Positions 25,014 through 31,107 of a DNA stretch of 41,038 nucleotides are shown here, piece by piece (position 1 is the stretch's first letter; each line of letters opens with the position of its first letter). The stretch spans positions 1 through 41,038 of the forward strand of contig DEKP01000031.1 in the NCBI GenBank assembly GCA_002353935.1, in the 5' to 3' direction. The notes below the pieces were generated by a model. It worked only from the letters and a program-made list of their open reading frames with translations. It made no database searches and was not told where the DNA came from. A program made the translations under genes and the position numbers. This stretch comes from Ruminococcaceae bacterium UBA2719 (GTDB taxonomy: Bacteria; Bacillota; Clostridia; Oscillospirales; Acutalibacteraceae).

Positions 25014-25457
25014 TTATTCGCCACTTCCAATCATTTCAGAAACAATTTGCGCAGCAGTTCTTACCATTTCAGGGCAAAACTTTCCAAATAGATCATTTTT
25101 TCTTGCATAGTTTTTGCCGTCTTCGGTAGCGATGTCACAACCTAGTATCTCACGGCATATATATGAACCCTTACGTTTCTCAAATTCTTCAAGAAATTGT
25201 ACCGCCTTTGCGTTTCCTTCTGCGCGGCTTTCAAGGTCATTGGCATCAAACCGCCCGTACTTCATTCCAAGCACCATCAACGCTCCCGTGCAGGCGCCGC
25301 AGACCTCTCCTTTGTTCATTCCTGCACCAAAGCAAGCTCCAATTTGTAAAGCCTGTTTCTCAGAAATGCCGAATTGCTCCGAAAACGCGGCAAACACCGC
25401 CTGAGAACACATAAACTTCTGTTCAAATAATTGTACCGCCTTCATAACATTATCCAT
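25014..25457 (-). CDS. C_GCAxxG_C_C family redox protein
   Basis: A 147-residue protein of the C_GCAxxG_C_C family. The naming motif is visible as GEVCGACTGALMVLG, with further conserved cysteines in FMCSQAVFAAF, IGACFGAG, REILGCDI and GKFCPEMV. The many conserved Cys suggest metal binding or thiol redox work; the biochemical role is unknown. The ATG at 25457 has GGAGG eight bases before it, so an upstream in-frame start is not used. It lies downstream of an ArsR-type repressor, probably in the same transcript, suggesting metal or redox control. Confidence 0.88.
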   Translation of the reverse strand: MDNVMKAVQLFEQKFMCSQAVFAAFSEQFGISEKQALQIGACFGAGMNKGEVCGACTGALMVLGMKYGRFDANDLESRAEGNAKAVQFLEEFEKRKGSYICREILGCDIATEDGKNYARKNDLFGKFCPEMVRTAAQIVSEMIGSGE

Positions 25458-25545
25458 TTTTCTTTCCTCCAATAAATACATTTAAATATATTTATATAAA
25501 CACCTTAGTTTAAGCCGTATCAAAGTAAGGATCGAAACTTACGCC

Positions 25546-25842
25546 TTATTCGCAATTCTCTCCCGAAACGTCGGTCAATTCTTTAAGGCATTCTACAGCA
25601 ACTTGCAAACCCTTAGCAGAAATAGAATAATATATCCACTTGCCTTGTTTGTGTCCGACAACAATCCCCGAATCACAAAGCACCTTCATATGATGAGACA
25701 TTGTTGGCTGTGATACGTTGATCTCATCATTTAGGTGACAAGCACATTTTTCACCCGATTGCAAAAGCTTTAGGATTTTAATCCTATTTTCATCGCAAAA
25801 AGCTTTGAATATTTCCGCGATTCTTTTATCTGTCATTTCCAT
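25546..25842 (-). CDS. ArsR-family repressor with a CxC metalloid site
   Basis: A 98-residue winged-helix repressor of the ArsR/SmtB family. The sequence GEKCACHLNDEINVSQPTMS carries a Cys-x-Cys in the position where As(III)-type ArsR proteins have ELCVCDL, followed by the recognition helix and the wing (KQGKWIYYSIS). It should bind As(III), Sb(III) or a similar thiophilic ion and then leave DNA. The ATG at 25842 has GTGGTGA before it. Its promoter (25868-25905) carries a palindrome over the -10 box, so autoregulation is likely. No arsenic transporter is next to it, which leaves the regulated function open. Confidence 0.88.
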   Translation of the reverse strand: MEMTDKRIAEIFKAFCDENRIKILKLLQSGEKCACHLNDEINVSQPTMSHHMKVLCDSGIVVGHKQGKWIYYSISAKGLQVAVECLKELTDVSGENCE

Positions 25843-25867
25843 TATATTCACCACATATTGAAATCTG

Positions 25868-25905
25868 TCTATATGTTATTATATAGATGATTTTCTATTT
25901 GTCAA
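25868..25905 (-). promoter_or_regulatory. arsR promoter with overlapping operator
   Basis: On the minus strand TTGACA (25905-25900) and TATAAT (25883-25878) are separated by 16 bases. The palindrome TCTATAT-6-ATATAGA (25868-25887) covers the -10 box, as expected for an ArsR operator. Confidence 0.8.
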
Positions 25906-25981
25906 GAGGTAGATTTATTATTTACTAAATAATTATAAGCTAATAAAATTTGTATAGGTTATGTAAAGCAAAGTATTTCTC

Positions 25982-26431
25982 TTAGTGTTTTTGAAAAAAC
26001 ACAAATTGTAATTTTTGAGAGACTGCTTCTTCTTTATACTTCTTATATCCTAATTTTTCATACAATTGTATATTGTCAATACTTTTTGTGCTTGTGAACA
26101 GTTCATATTTTTGGTTTGGAAATTCATTTTCTATTTCTAAGAGTAGTTTTGTTCCGATTCCCTTTCTCTGCATTTTCGGATGCACCATCAGCTTGCCGAT
26201 ATAAACTGTTCCGTTCTTCTGATACGCTCTGACAGAACCTATAATAGACCCTTCGTCATCTACTGCTTTTAAAATAGTTCCTTTCTGAAACTCATCATAT
26301 ACTTCTTCTATCGTTTGCTTTAAAGGAGGAATGTCCATATTGCCGAAAAGCTTTGCTTCGCTTTGGTACGCCAAGTATTGCAATTCAAGTATTTCCTTTA
26401 AATCTTCTTTTTGTGCTTTTTTTATTAACAT
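25982..26431 (-). CDS. GNAT-family N-acetyltransferase
   Basis: A 149-residue GNAT enzyme. The acetyl-CoA site reads IGKLMVHPKMQRKGIGTKLL (QRKGIG as the pyrophosphate loop), and the family's late block is NIQLYEKLGYKKY. The N terminus (IKKAQKEDLKEILELQYLAYQSEA) is typical of small general acetyltransferases in Firmicutes. The acceptor is unknown. It lies upstream of arsR on the same strand, within the cargo of the degenerate element, but the arsR promoter between them suggests separate control. Confidence 0.9.
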   Translation of the reverse strand: MLIKKAQKEDLKEILELQYLAYQSEAKLFGNMDIPPLKQTIEEVYDEFQKGTILKAVDDEGSIIGSVRAYQKNGTVYIGKLMVHPKMQRKGIGTKLLLEIENEFPNQKYELFTSTKSIDNIQLYEKLGYKKYKEEAVSQKLQFVFFQKH

Positions 26432-26477
26432 AACATTTCTCCAATATATAGTAAATAATGATTAATACTGTTATAGA

Positions 26478-26948
26478 TCAAAATTTAGCTTTACACGATA
26501 GAGTTTTTACTTCAATCTTAAACACCGCAACTGAATTCAACATTTCTTTTGAATACTCATAATGATTCTTGCCTGTGAGTTGAAGCATTAGATAATTCAA
26601 CCCTTTTACACGCTCCTCTTCATCATTCACTATAGAAAGAATACCATTACCTACAATACTTTGATATTGAGCTGAACAATCGCAAGCAGCTTCTGAAATC
26701 AATAGTTTATATTCCCCGTCTATTTCAAATCCAACTGATGGATTTGATTTAGCAAGTTCATATTTTCTTCCTGCCTTTGCTCCGTGAAAATAAAAAGTAT
26801 GTGCTCCATTTGAATATGTATATCCGTAATTCACGGGAACAATATATACTTCGCCATTATCGATTAACCCAATTCTGATTATTTTCTGTTTTAAAATAAA
26901 TTTCTCTATAACACTATTATCAGTGATTTCTCTATCGTTTCTCCTCAT
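26478..26948 (-). CDS. Flavin split-barrel protein, NimA-like
   Basis: A 156-residue protein of the pyridoxamine-phosphate-oxidase-related class that includes NimA (nitroimidazole reductase). It opens with MRRNDREITDNSVIEKFI, typical of this subgroup, followed by the barrel strands IIRIGLIDNGEVYIVPVNYGY and TFYFHGAKAGRKYEL. NimA-type proteins can reduce nitroimidazoles, but many relatives have no such effect, so resistance should not be inferred. A strong GGAGG site precedes the ATG. It is the outermost cargo gene, near the right direct repeat. Confidence 0.88.
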   Translation of the reverse strand: MRRNDREITDNSVIEKFILKQKIIRIGLIDNGEVYIVPVNYGYTYSNGAHTFYFHGAKAGRKYELAKSNPSVGFEIDGEYKLLISEAACDCSAQYQSIVGNGILSIVNDEEERVKGLNYLMLQLTGKNHYEYSKEMLNSVAVFKIEVKTLSCKAKF

Positions 26949-27034
26949 CTTCTACCTCCGTAAATTCCGATAAATGCTATTAAAATTATAGCACTTCGCC
27001 TTTAATTTGTCTATAGTTAAACTGCATAACAAAA

Positions 27035-27060
27035 CAGGCAACCTCGAAAAAGGCTGCCTG
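27035..27060 (-). terminator. Hairpin resembling the integrase terminator
   Basis: CAGGCA/TGCCTG with an inner 3-bp extension is followed by TTTT on the minus strand. Its arms resemble those of the hairpin at 24072-24098, so it may belong to a second, eroded element end. Confidence 0.5.
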
Positions 27061-27113
27061 CTAAAATCAAAAATATGCGATTGATTACGCTCTGCACAAC
27101 TTTCCGCATCGTT

Positions 27114-27142
27114 TGGCGTAAGTTTGGCGTAAATGGCGTAAA
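27114..27142. repeat. Right att-like direct repeat of the degenerate element
   Basis: GGCGTAAG/A units at 27115, 27126 and 27135, in the same order and orientation as at 24011-24040, spaced 11 and 9 bases against 12 and 9. The 26949-27308 stretch otherwise contains only the hairpin at 27035. Confidence 0.5.
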
Positions 27143-27308
27143 TCCGAGACATCGCAACTCTCAAAACCCGCATAAACACTGGGGTTTTGGGGTATTACTT
27201 ATCCAAGGATTTCATTGTCGGGATTAATATGACGTCACGTTTTTTCCTGAAATGAGTTGCATATATTTGAAATGCAGAAAATTAAAGTAATAAAAAATGC
27301 AAATCCAC

Positions 27309-27364
27309 TTGACACCAGCATAGAATAGTTATATAATACAATCAAACAATTGAACAATTGTTCA
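27309..27364 (+). promoter_or_regulatory. Promoter and operator of the metal-efflux operon
   Basis: TTGACA (27309-27314), 17 bases, TATAAT (27332-27337): both boxes match consensus. The perfect palindrome TGAACAATTGTTCA (27351-27364) starts about seven bases after the predicted start near 27344 and fits an ArsR/SmtB operator, so binding of the first gene's product would block transcription. Confidence 0.85.
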
Positions 27365-27472
27365 TATATTTGATTGAGCTTTGACAATAAAATGATTGAA
27401 AATATATCTGTTCAATCTGCAAATATAAATTTACGGTATCGCCTTAAACTAAAATGAAAAGGAGAATTGACT

Positions 27473-27832
27473 ATGGCGCTTACGGATATGCCTCAGTGCG
27501 AGGAATGTGGATATCATATAGAGAAGGTAAAGCAAATTTGCGCTAAAATGCCACAGGAAGATGAGCTTTATGATTTGGCAGAGCTTTTTAAAATTTTTGG
27601 CGATTCAACGCGAATCAGAATACTATTTACGCTGTTTCAGTCGGAAATTTGTGTTTGCGATATCGCAAAAACTCTTAACATGACTCAGTCGGCGGTATCT
27701 CATCAGCTAAAAATTTTGAAAAATTCTAAGCTTATCGGTAACCGTAGGGAAGGCAAGCAAATTATATATTATCTTGCCGACGATCATGTCCGAGATATTA
27801 TTGCAAAGGGCATAGAGCATATAAGAGAATAA
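27473..27832 (+). CDS. cadC: CadC/SmtB-type metal-responsive repressor
   Basis: A 119-residue ArsR-family repressor. The thiol-rich site typical of CadC is complete: N-terminal cysteines (CEECGYH) plus ICVCDIAK in the alpha-3 region. A second Zn-type site is visible on the last helix (DDHVRDIIAKGIEHIRE, with the Asp/His...His/Glu pattern). It should bind Cd, Pb or Zn and release the operator at 27351-27364. The ATG at 27473 lies eight bases from GGAG; an in-frame TTG at 27467 is too close. It leads the operon with the HMA protein and the P-type ATPase. Confidence 0.9.
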   Translation: MALTDMPQCEECGYHIEKVKQICAKMPQEDELYDLAELFKIFGDSTRIRILFTLFQSEICVCDIAKTLNMTQSAVSHQLKILKNSKLIGNRREGKQIIYYLADDHVRDIIAKGIEHIRE

Positions 27833-27856
27833 TATTTTTATAGAAAGGGGAAAGCA

Positions 27857-27893
27857 TTTAACAATAAAGTGTTGCAAATATTTTATTGTTAAA
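27857..27893 (+). promoter_or_regulatory. 12-bp stem between ribosome site and start codon of the HMA gene
   Basis: TTTAACAATAAA (27857-27868) pairs perfectly with 27882-27893 around a 13-base loop. The only good ribosome site (AAAGGGG, 27844-27850) lies before the stem, and the ATG (27901) after it. Folding would shorten the gap from about 50 to about 13 unpaired bases, so the stem may set translation efficiency. Confidence 0.55.
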
Positions 27894-27900
27894 AAATATT

Positions 27901-28116
27901 ATGAAAAAATCATACAAATGTGAAATTGATTGTGCGGCTTGTGCCGCCAAAGTTGAAGAAGCTATAAAGAAAATAGACGGTGTAGAAAATGTTAATATAA
28001 ATTTTTTAACTCAAAAAATGAGTATCACTGCTGATGAAGAAAAATTTAACGATATTTTAAAATCTGCATGTAAAGCAGGCAGGAAAATCGAGCCTGATTT
28101 TAGTATAGATATTTGA
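27901..28116 (+). CDS. Stand-alone heavy-metal-associated (HMA) domain protein
   Basis: A 71-residue ferredoxin-like metal-binding domain, which normally forms the N terminus of CadA/ZntA-type ATPases. The metal motif is CEIDCAACAAKVEEA (CxxC), followed by the KKIDGVENVNINF pattern of the fold. It likely acts as a metallochaperone that hands Zn/Cd to the ATPase encoded directly downstream, which lacks its own HMA domain. The ATG at 27901 is chosen; an in-frame TTG at 27886 lies inside the predicted hairpin. Confidence 0.88.
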   Translation: MKKSYKCEIDCAACAAKVEEAIKKIDGVENVNINFLTQKMSITADEEKFNDILKSACKAGRKIEPDFSIDI

Positions 28117-28158
28117 TTTTGTTTATAGCGAAACGACGGAGGACAAAGGGGTGATTAT

Positions 28159-30069
28159 ATGAGCAAAAAATTAAAGAAAAGATTATATAAAATTCTTATT
28201 GTATCTATTATATTTTTTGCATTGATTGTTGCGGATAAGATGGGAAAATTCAGCTATTTACCTCAAACACTCGTTTTTGCTATGTACTTTTTTCCTTATA
28301 TTATTATAGGATACGACGTTATCATCAAGGCGGCAAAAGATATTTTGCACGGTCAGATTTTTAATGAAAATTTTTTGATGACCGTTGCAACTGCTGCAGC
28401 GTTTTTATTAGGGGTTTTCGGCGACGGGCAATATCCTGAGGCGCTGGCGGTAATGCTGTTTTATCAGATAGGGGAATTGTTCCAGGATTACGCGGTAGGA
28501 AAATCAAGACAGTCTATATCACAGATGATGGATATTGCTCCAAGATACGCGAATCTTTTAAAGGATGGAAATATCATTGAAACAGATCCCGAAGAAGTGC
28601 ATATTGGTGATATGATTTTGATAAAGCCCGGGGAGATAGTTCCACTTGACGGGACTGTAACGCAGGGCAGCTCGTTTGTTGATACAGGCGCGCTTACCGG
28701 AGAGTCTGTTCCGCGCAAAGTTGATGTGGGGGATAAAGTTATATCCGGCTGTCTAAACGGTGAGTCTGCTGTAAAGGTAAGGGTTGAAAAAGAGTATGAG
28801 GATTCAACTGTGTCCAGAATACTTGAACTAGTTGAAAATGCGAGCAGTAAAAAAGCGAAGCTCGAGAATTTTATAACTAAATTTGCAAAATATTATACAC
28901 CTGCGGTAACAGTCTTTGCTGTAGTATTGGCGATATTTGTACCTGTTTTATTTGGTGTTTCGTGGACGCAGGGAATAAAAAGAGCGTGTAACTTTCTGAT
29001 TATTTCGTGTCCTTGTGCACTTGTAATTTCCGTGCCGCTTGGATTTTTCGGCGGAATCGGCGCAGCGTCAAAAATCGGAATACTTATAAAAGGATCAAAT
29101 TTTGTAGAAGCAGCTTCAAAATTGTCTGTTATAGTAATGGACAAAACCGGCACGCTGACAAAGGGAGAGTTCAAAGTTCAAAAGGTTATTTACAACGACG
29201 GCTACAGTAAAGAATATTTACTTATGCTTGCAGCAATTGGCGAAGGTTTTTCAAATCATCCGATTGCACACTCTATCATCCGAGCCTATGGCAAAACTCC
29301 TGATTTGACCAATGTTAATAACACTAAAGAAATTTCGGGACGTGGAATAAAGGCTTCTTTTGAATCAAAACAGTTGATTTTGGGCAATGAAAAATTAATG
29401 CAAAGTGAAAACATAGCCTATAAACAATGTGAAGAGAACGGCACTTTGGTGTATGTAGCTTATGACAGAGCTTATATCGGCTGTATCGTAATTTCAGACA
29501 GTATAAAAGCCGGTGCTCAAGAGGCTGTCAGCGAGATGAAAAGGGCAGGTGTTAAGAGTGTTGTAATGTTAACCGGCGATCACAAAAATACCGCCGAGTC
29601 TATAGCAAAGAAGCTTAATATAGACAAGGTTATAAGTGAACTGTTACCTCAGGATAAGGTCAATGAGCTTGAAAAAATTATGAAAACTACTGAAAATTGC
29701 GAAGAACACTTAGCCAGAGTAGGCAAAGTCGGTTTTGTTGGAGACGGAATAAACGACGCTCCTGTTTTAATGCGGTCGGATGTAGGGATAGCGATGGGTA
29801 GCTTCGGTTCTGATGCAGCTATAGAAGCTGCGGATATAGTGCTGATGGATGACGATATAAGAAAAATTCCGATTGTGATTCGTATAGCAAAAAAGACCAT
29901 GTCAATTGTAAAAAGCAATATTGCGTTTGCTTTATCGGTAAAGTTTCTTATACTTGTTCTGTCGGCATTCGGAGTTGTATCAATGTGGGCAGCGGTTTTC
30001 GGCGATGTAGGAGTAGCAGTACTTTGTATTTTAAATTCCATGCGCGCGCTTAAATTTAAAACTGAATAA
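28159..30069 (+). CDS. cadA: Zn/Cd/Pb-exporting P1B-type ATPase
   Basis: A 636-residue heavy-metal P-type ATPase that pumps Cd, Zn or Pb out of the cell. Landmarks: actuator motif TGESVP, transmembrane metal site Cys284-Pro-Cys286 (SCPCAL), phosphorylated Asp328 (DKTGTLTKG), the HP motif SNHPIAHSI, and the hinge GDGINDAP at 528-535. The last membrane helix carries the GDVGVAVL Asp typical of Zn/Cd-type pumps. It has no N-terminal HMA domain (that is the separate gene upstream), hence the shorter length. The operon with a CadC-like repressor supports Cd/Zn over Cu. Confidence 0.95.
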   Translation: MSKKLKKRLYKILIVSIIFFALIVADKMGKFSYLPQTLVFAMYFFPYIIIGYDVIIKAAKDILHGQIFNENFLMTVATAAAFLLGVFGDGQYPEALAVMLFYQIGELFQDYAVGKSRQSISQMMDIAPRYANLLKDGNIIETDPEEVHIGDMILIKPGEIVPLDGTVTQGSSFVDTGALTGESVPRKVDVGDKVISGCLNGESAVKVRVEKEYEDSTVSRILELVENASSKKAKLENFITKFAKYYTPAVTVFAVVLAIFVPVLFGVSWTQGIKRACNFLIISCPCALVISVPLGFFGGIGAASKIGILIKGSNFVEAASKLSVIVMDKTGTLTKGEFKVQKVIYNDGYSKEYLLMLAAIGEGFSNHPIAHSIIRAYGKTPDLTNVNNTKEISGRGIKASFESKQLILGNEKLMQSENIAYKQCEENGTLVYVAYDRAYIGCIVISDSIKAGAQEAVSEMKRAGVKSVVMLTGDHKNTAESIAKKLNIDKVISELLPQDKVNELEKIMKTTENCEEHLARVGKVGFVGDGINDAPVLMRSDVGIAMGSFGSDAAIEAADIVLMDDDIRKIPIVIRIAKKTMSIVKSNIAFALSVKFLILVLSAFGVVSMWAAVFGDVGVAVLCILNSMRALKFKTE

Positions 30070-30083
30070 ATTTTACAAATTTC

Positions 30084-30124
30084 ATGCGTAGCTTGTGAAT
30101 GCGTTCACTCTGCTGCGCATTTTT
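30084..30124 (+). terminator. Terminator after cadA, same type as in the RNA array
   Basis: ATGCG/CGCAT outer stem, AGC/GCT, and GTGAA/TTCAC inner stem, then a T tract. It resembles the terminator that ends each of the four RNA units, especially unit 3, but is preceded by no RNA unit. Confidence 0.82.
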
Positions 30125-30139
30125 ATTTATAAAAATCTA

Positions 30140-30168
30140 TTGCAATTTTTACCAATTAATGCTAAAAT
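30140..30168 (+). promoter_or_regulatory. Promoter of RNA unit 1
   Basis: TTGCAA, 17-base spacer, extended -10 (TGCTAAAAT, box at 30163-30168). Confidence 0.8.
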
Positions 30169-30174
30169 AAACTT

Positions 30175-30390
30175 GCAACATATCTCATAAATATTATTTT
30201 ATGTAACCACAATTGAATATAATTTTTTTAACAATGACTGTTAAGGAGAGAATCCTGTGTTTAGATAAAACACGGGCTCTTTCAAGTTTCTCTCCTAGCT
30301 TATTGTTGTGTGGTTACTTGAGATATGTTGCAGTATCTGAGCCTCGTGTTTTTCATGCGTGGCTTAAAAATAGGCTGCGCATTTTTATTT
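30175..30390 (+). ncRNA. Structured RNA, unit 1
   Basis: Predicted transcript of about 212 nt starting with G seven bases after the -10 box. The outer stem is 14 bp (30174-30187 with 30319-30332). Middle stems are GTAACCAC 30203-30210 with 30310-30317, AACAAT 30230-30235 with 30302-30307, and AGGAGAGAA 30244-30252 with 30288-30296. The apical hairpin pairs 30254-30262 with 30268-30276. The linker GAGCCTCGTGTTTT (30339-30352) can instead pair with AAAACACGGGCTC (30267-30279) leaving one bulged base. The terminator stem is ATGCG 30355-30359 with 30378-30382, followed by T residues. The family is not identified; a distant relation to the Rfam skipping-rope type (long hairpin plus conserved terminator) is only a guess. 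Confidence 0.85.
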
Positions 30391-30394
30391 TCTA

Positions 30395-30423
30395 TTGCAT
30401 TTATATTTTTTGTATGGTAAAAT
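30395..30423 (+). promoter_or_regulatory. Promoter of RNA unit 2
   Basis: TTGCAT, 17-base spacer, extended -10 (TGGTAAAAT, box at 30418-30423). It overlaps no terminator; the T tract of unit 1 ends a few bases upstream. Confidence 0.8.
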
Positions 30424-30429
30424 AAATGC

Positions 30430-30592
30430 GTGAGATAAAACTAAATATTTGCACATATGGGTTGTATTTTTGTATCAGCAAAAATACAGGCTCTTCTTAA
30501 TGCAACCTTTTATGTGCTTTAAGTTTTATCTCACAATAAATGAGTCGTGTATTTTCATGCGTGGCTTATAATAATAGGCTGCGCATTTTTTA
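30430..30592 (+). ncRNA. Structured RNA, unit 2
   Basis: About 162 nt. The first base G30430 is the first pair of the outer stem, GTGAGATAAAACT 30430-30442 with 30522-30534. Middle stems: GCACATA 30451-30457 with 30511-30517 and GGTTG 30460-30464 with 30503-30507. Apical hairpin: GTATTTTTG 30464-30472 with 30479-30487. The linker 30542-30555 (GAGTCGTGTATTTT) can pair with AAAATACAGGCTC (30481-30493) with one G-T pair and one bulged base. Terminator ATGCG 30557-30561 with 30582-30586, then six T. The stem sequences are unrelated to those of unit 1 but the architecture is the same. Confidence 0.85.
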
Positions 30593-30606
30593 TTTATAAA
30601 AATCTA

Positions 30607-30635
30607 TTGCAATTTTTATCTGTTAATGCTAATAT
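30607..30635 (+). promoter_or_regulatory. Promoter of RNA unit 3
   Basis: TTGCAA, 17-base spacer, extended -10 (TGCTAATAT, box at 30630-30635). Confidence 0.8.
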
Positions 30636-30641
30636 AAATTT

Positions 30642-30813
30642 GCGAAACAAAATTAGATATTTTTTAGCGTATTATGCGTATTTTTACTGTGGTAAAAATA
30701 CAAGCTTCTTAATACACGCATATACGCTGTACTAATTTTGTTTCGCGACAATCGAAGCTATGTATTTTTCGTGCGTGGCTTGTGAACTCGTTCATTAGGC
30801 TGCGCATTTTTTG
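30642..30813 (+). ncRNA. Structured RNA, unit 3
   Basis: About 171 nt. G30642 starts the perfect 15-bp outer stem GCGAAACAAAATTAG 30642-30656 with 30732-30746. Middle stems: AGCGTAT 30666-30672 with 30722-30728 and ATGCG 30674-30678 with 30717-30721. Apical hairpin: GTATTTTTAC 30678-30687 with 30692-30701. The linker GAAGCT-A-TGTATTTTT (30754-30769) can pair with AAAAATACAAGCTTC (30694-30708), 15 pairs and one bulged A. Here the usual GCTCTT loop reads GCTTCTT and the linker has changed to match. Terminator GTGCG 30771-30775 with 30803-30807 plus an inner TGAA/TTCA stem, then six T. Confidence 0.85.
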
Positions 30814-30854
30814 TTTATAGAAAATGAGTATAAATCTATTTTGGCAAAAAACAG

Positions 30855-30883
30855 TTGCGCTTTTTGCCAATTAATGCTAAAAT
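30855..30883 (+). promoter_or_regulatory. Promoter of RNA unit 4, with an inverted repeat over the -35 region
   Basis: TTGCGC, 17-base spacer, extended -10 (TGCTAAAAT, box at 30878-30883). The perfect inverted repeat TTGGCAAAAA (30841-30850)/TTTTTGCCAA (30861-30870) brackets the -35 box and is absent from the other three units. Confidence 0.78.
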
Positions 30884-30889
30884 GGGTTT

Positions 30890-31057
30890 GTCAGGCAAAT
30901 TTCATATTTTTGTTCAGCTATTTTGAGAATGCACTTTTATCTTGGTAAAAATGCATGCTCTTATTTAGCATTCTTGGAATAGCTGAAATTTGTCTGACAA
31001 CAATCAGAGCTGTGCATTTTTCATGCGTAGCTTATAAAATAGGCTGCGCATTTTTTA
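30890..31057 (+). ncRNA. Structured RNA, unit 4
   Basis: About 167 nt. Outer stem of 17 pairs, 30888-30904 with 30984-31000 (one G-T). Middle stems: GCTATT 30917-30922 with 30978-30983 and AGAATGC 30926-30932 with 30968-30974. The apical hairpin is imperfect (TTTTA 30935-30939 with 30946-30950, next to a C-A mismatch). The linker (31006-31021, AGAGC and TGCATTTTT) can pair with AAAAATGCA-TGCTCT (30947-30961), which here is stronger than the local apical hairpin. Terminator ATGCG 31023-31027 with 31047-31051, then six T. Ends 50 bases before the XRE gene. Confidence 0.85.
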
Positions 31058-31107
31058 TTTTATAATATCAAAATGTTTTTTAAATGTTTGCTTAAGGAGA
31101 TGTAGTT

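Larger units (their letters stand above)
30084..31057 (+). repeat. Tandem array of four structured-RNA units
   Basis: Four non-coding units of 212-255 bp spacing (promoter -10 boxes at 30163, 30418, 30630, 30878) share the order promoter, three-tier hairpin, linker and terminator. Flanks are conserved in sequence, whereas the stems differ in sequence but keep pairing. No open frame with a ribosome site spans any unit. The array fills the gap between cadA and the XRE gene. Confidence 0.88.

Noticed and set aside
26478..26948. Nitroimidazole resistance gene
   Set aside because: Resemblance to NimA is at family level; most relatives confer no resistance, so the phenotype is not claimed.
26952..27179. 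A 75-codon minus-strand frame upstream of the NimA-like gene
   Set aside because: It crosses the right direct repeat and a terminator hairpin and has no ribosome site; it is better read as an eroded element end.
30540..30600. A possible leader peptide starting ATGAGTCGTG in the linker of unit 2
   Set aside because: The ATG is not present in the other units, and the linker is better explained by pairing with the apical hairpin.
30213..30735. Short frames inside the RNA array (30213-30425, 30547-30735) as small proteins
   Set aside because: They have no ribosome site, run across terminators and promoters, and are not conserved between the four units, while RNA structure is.
30084..31057. CRISPR array
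   Set aside because: Units are over 200 bp, the variable parts are self-complementary, and each unit has a promoter and terminator; no cas genes are nearby.
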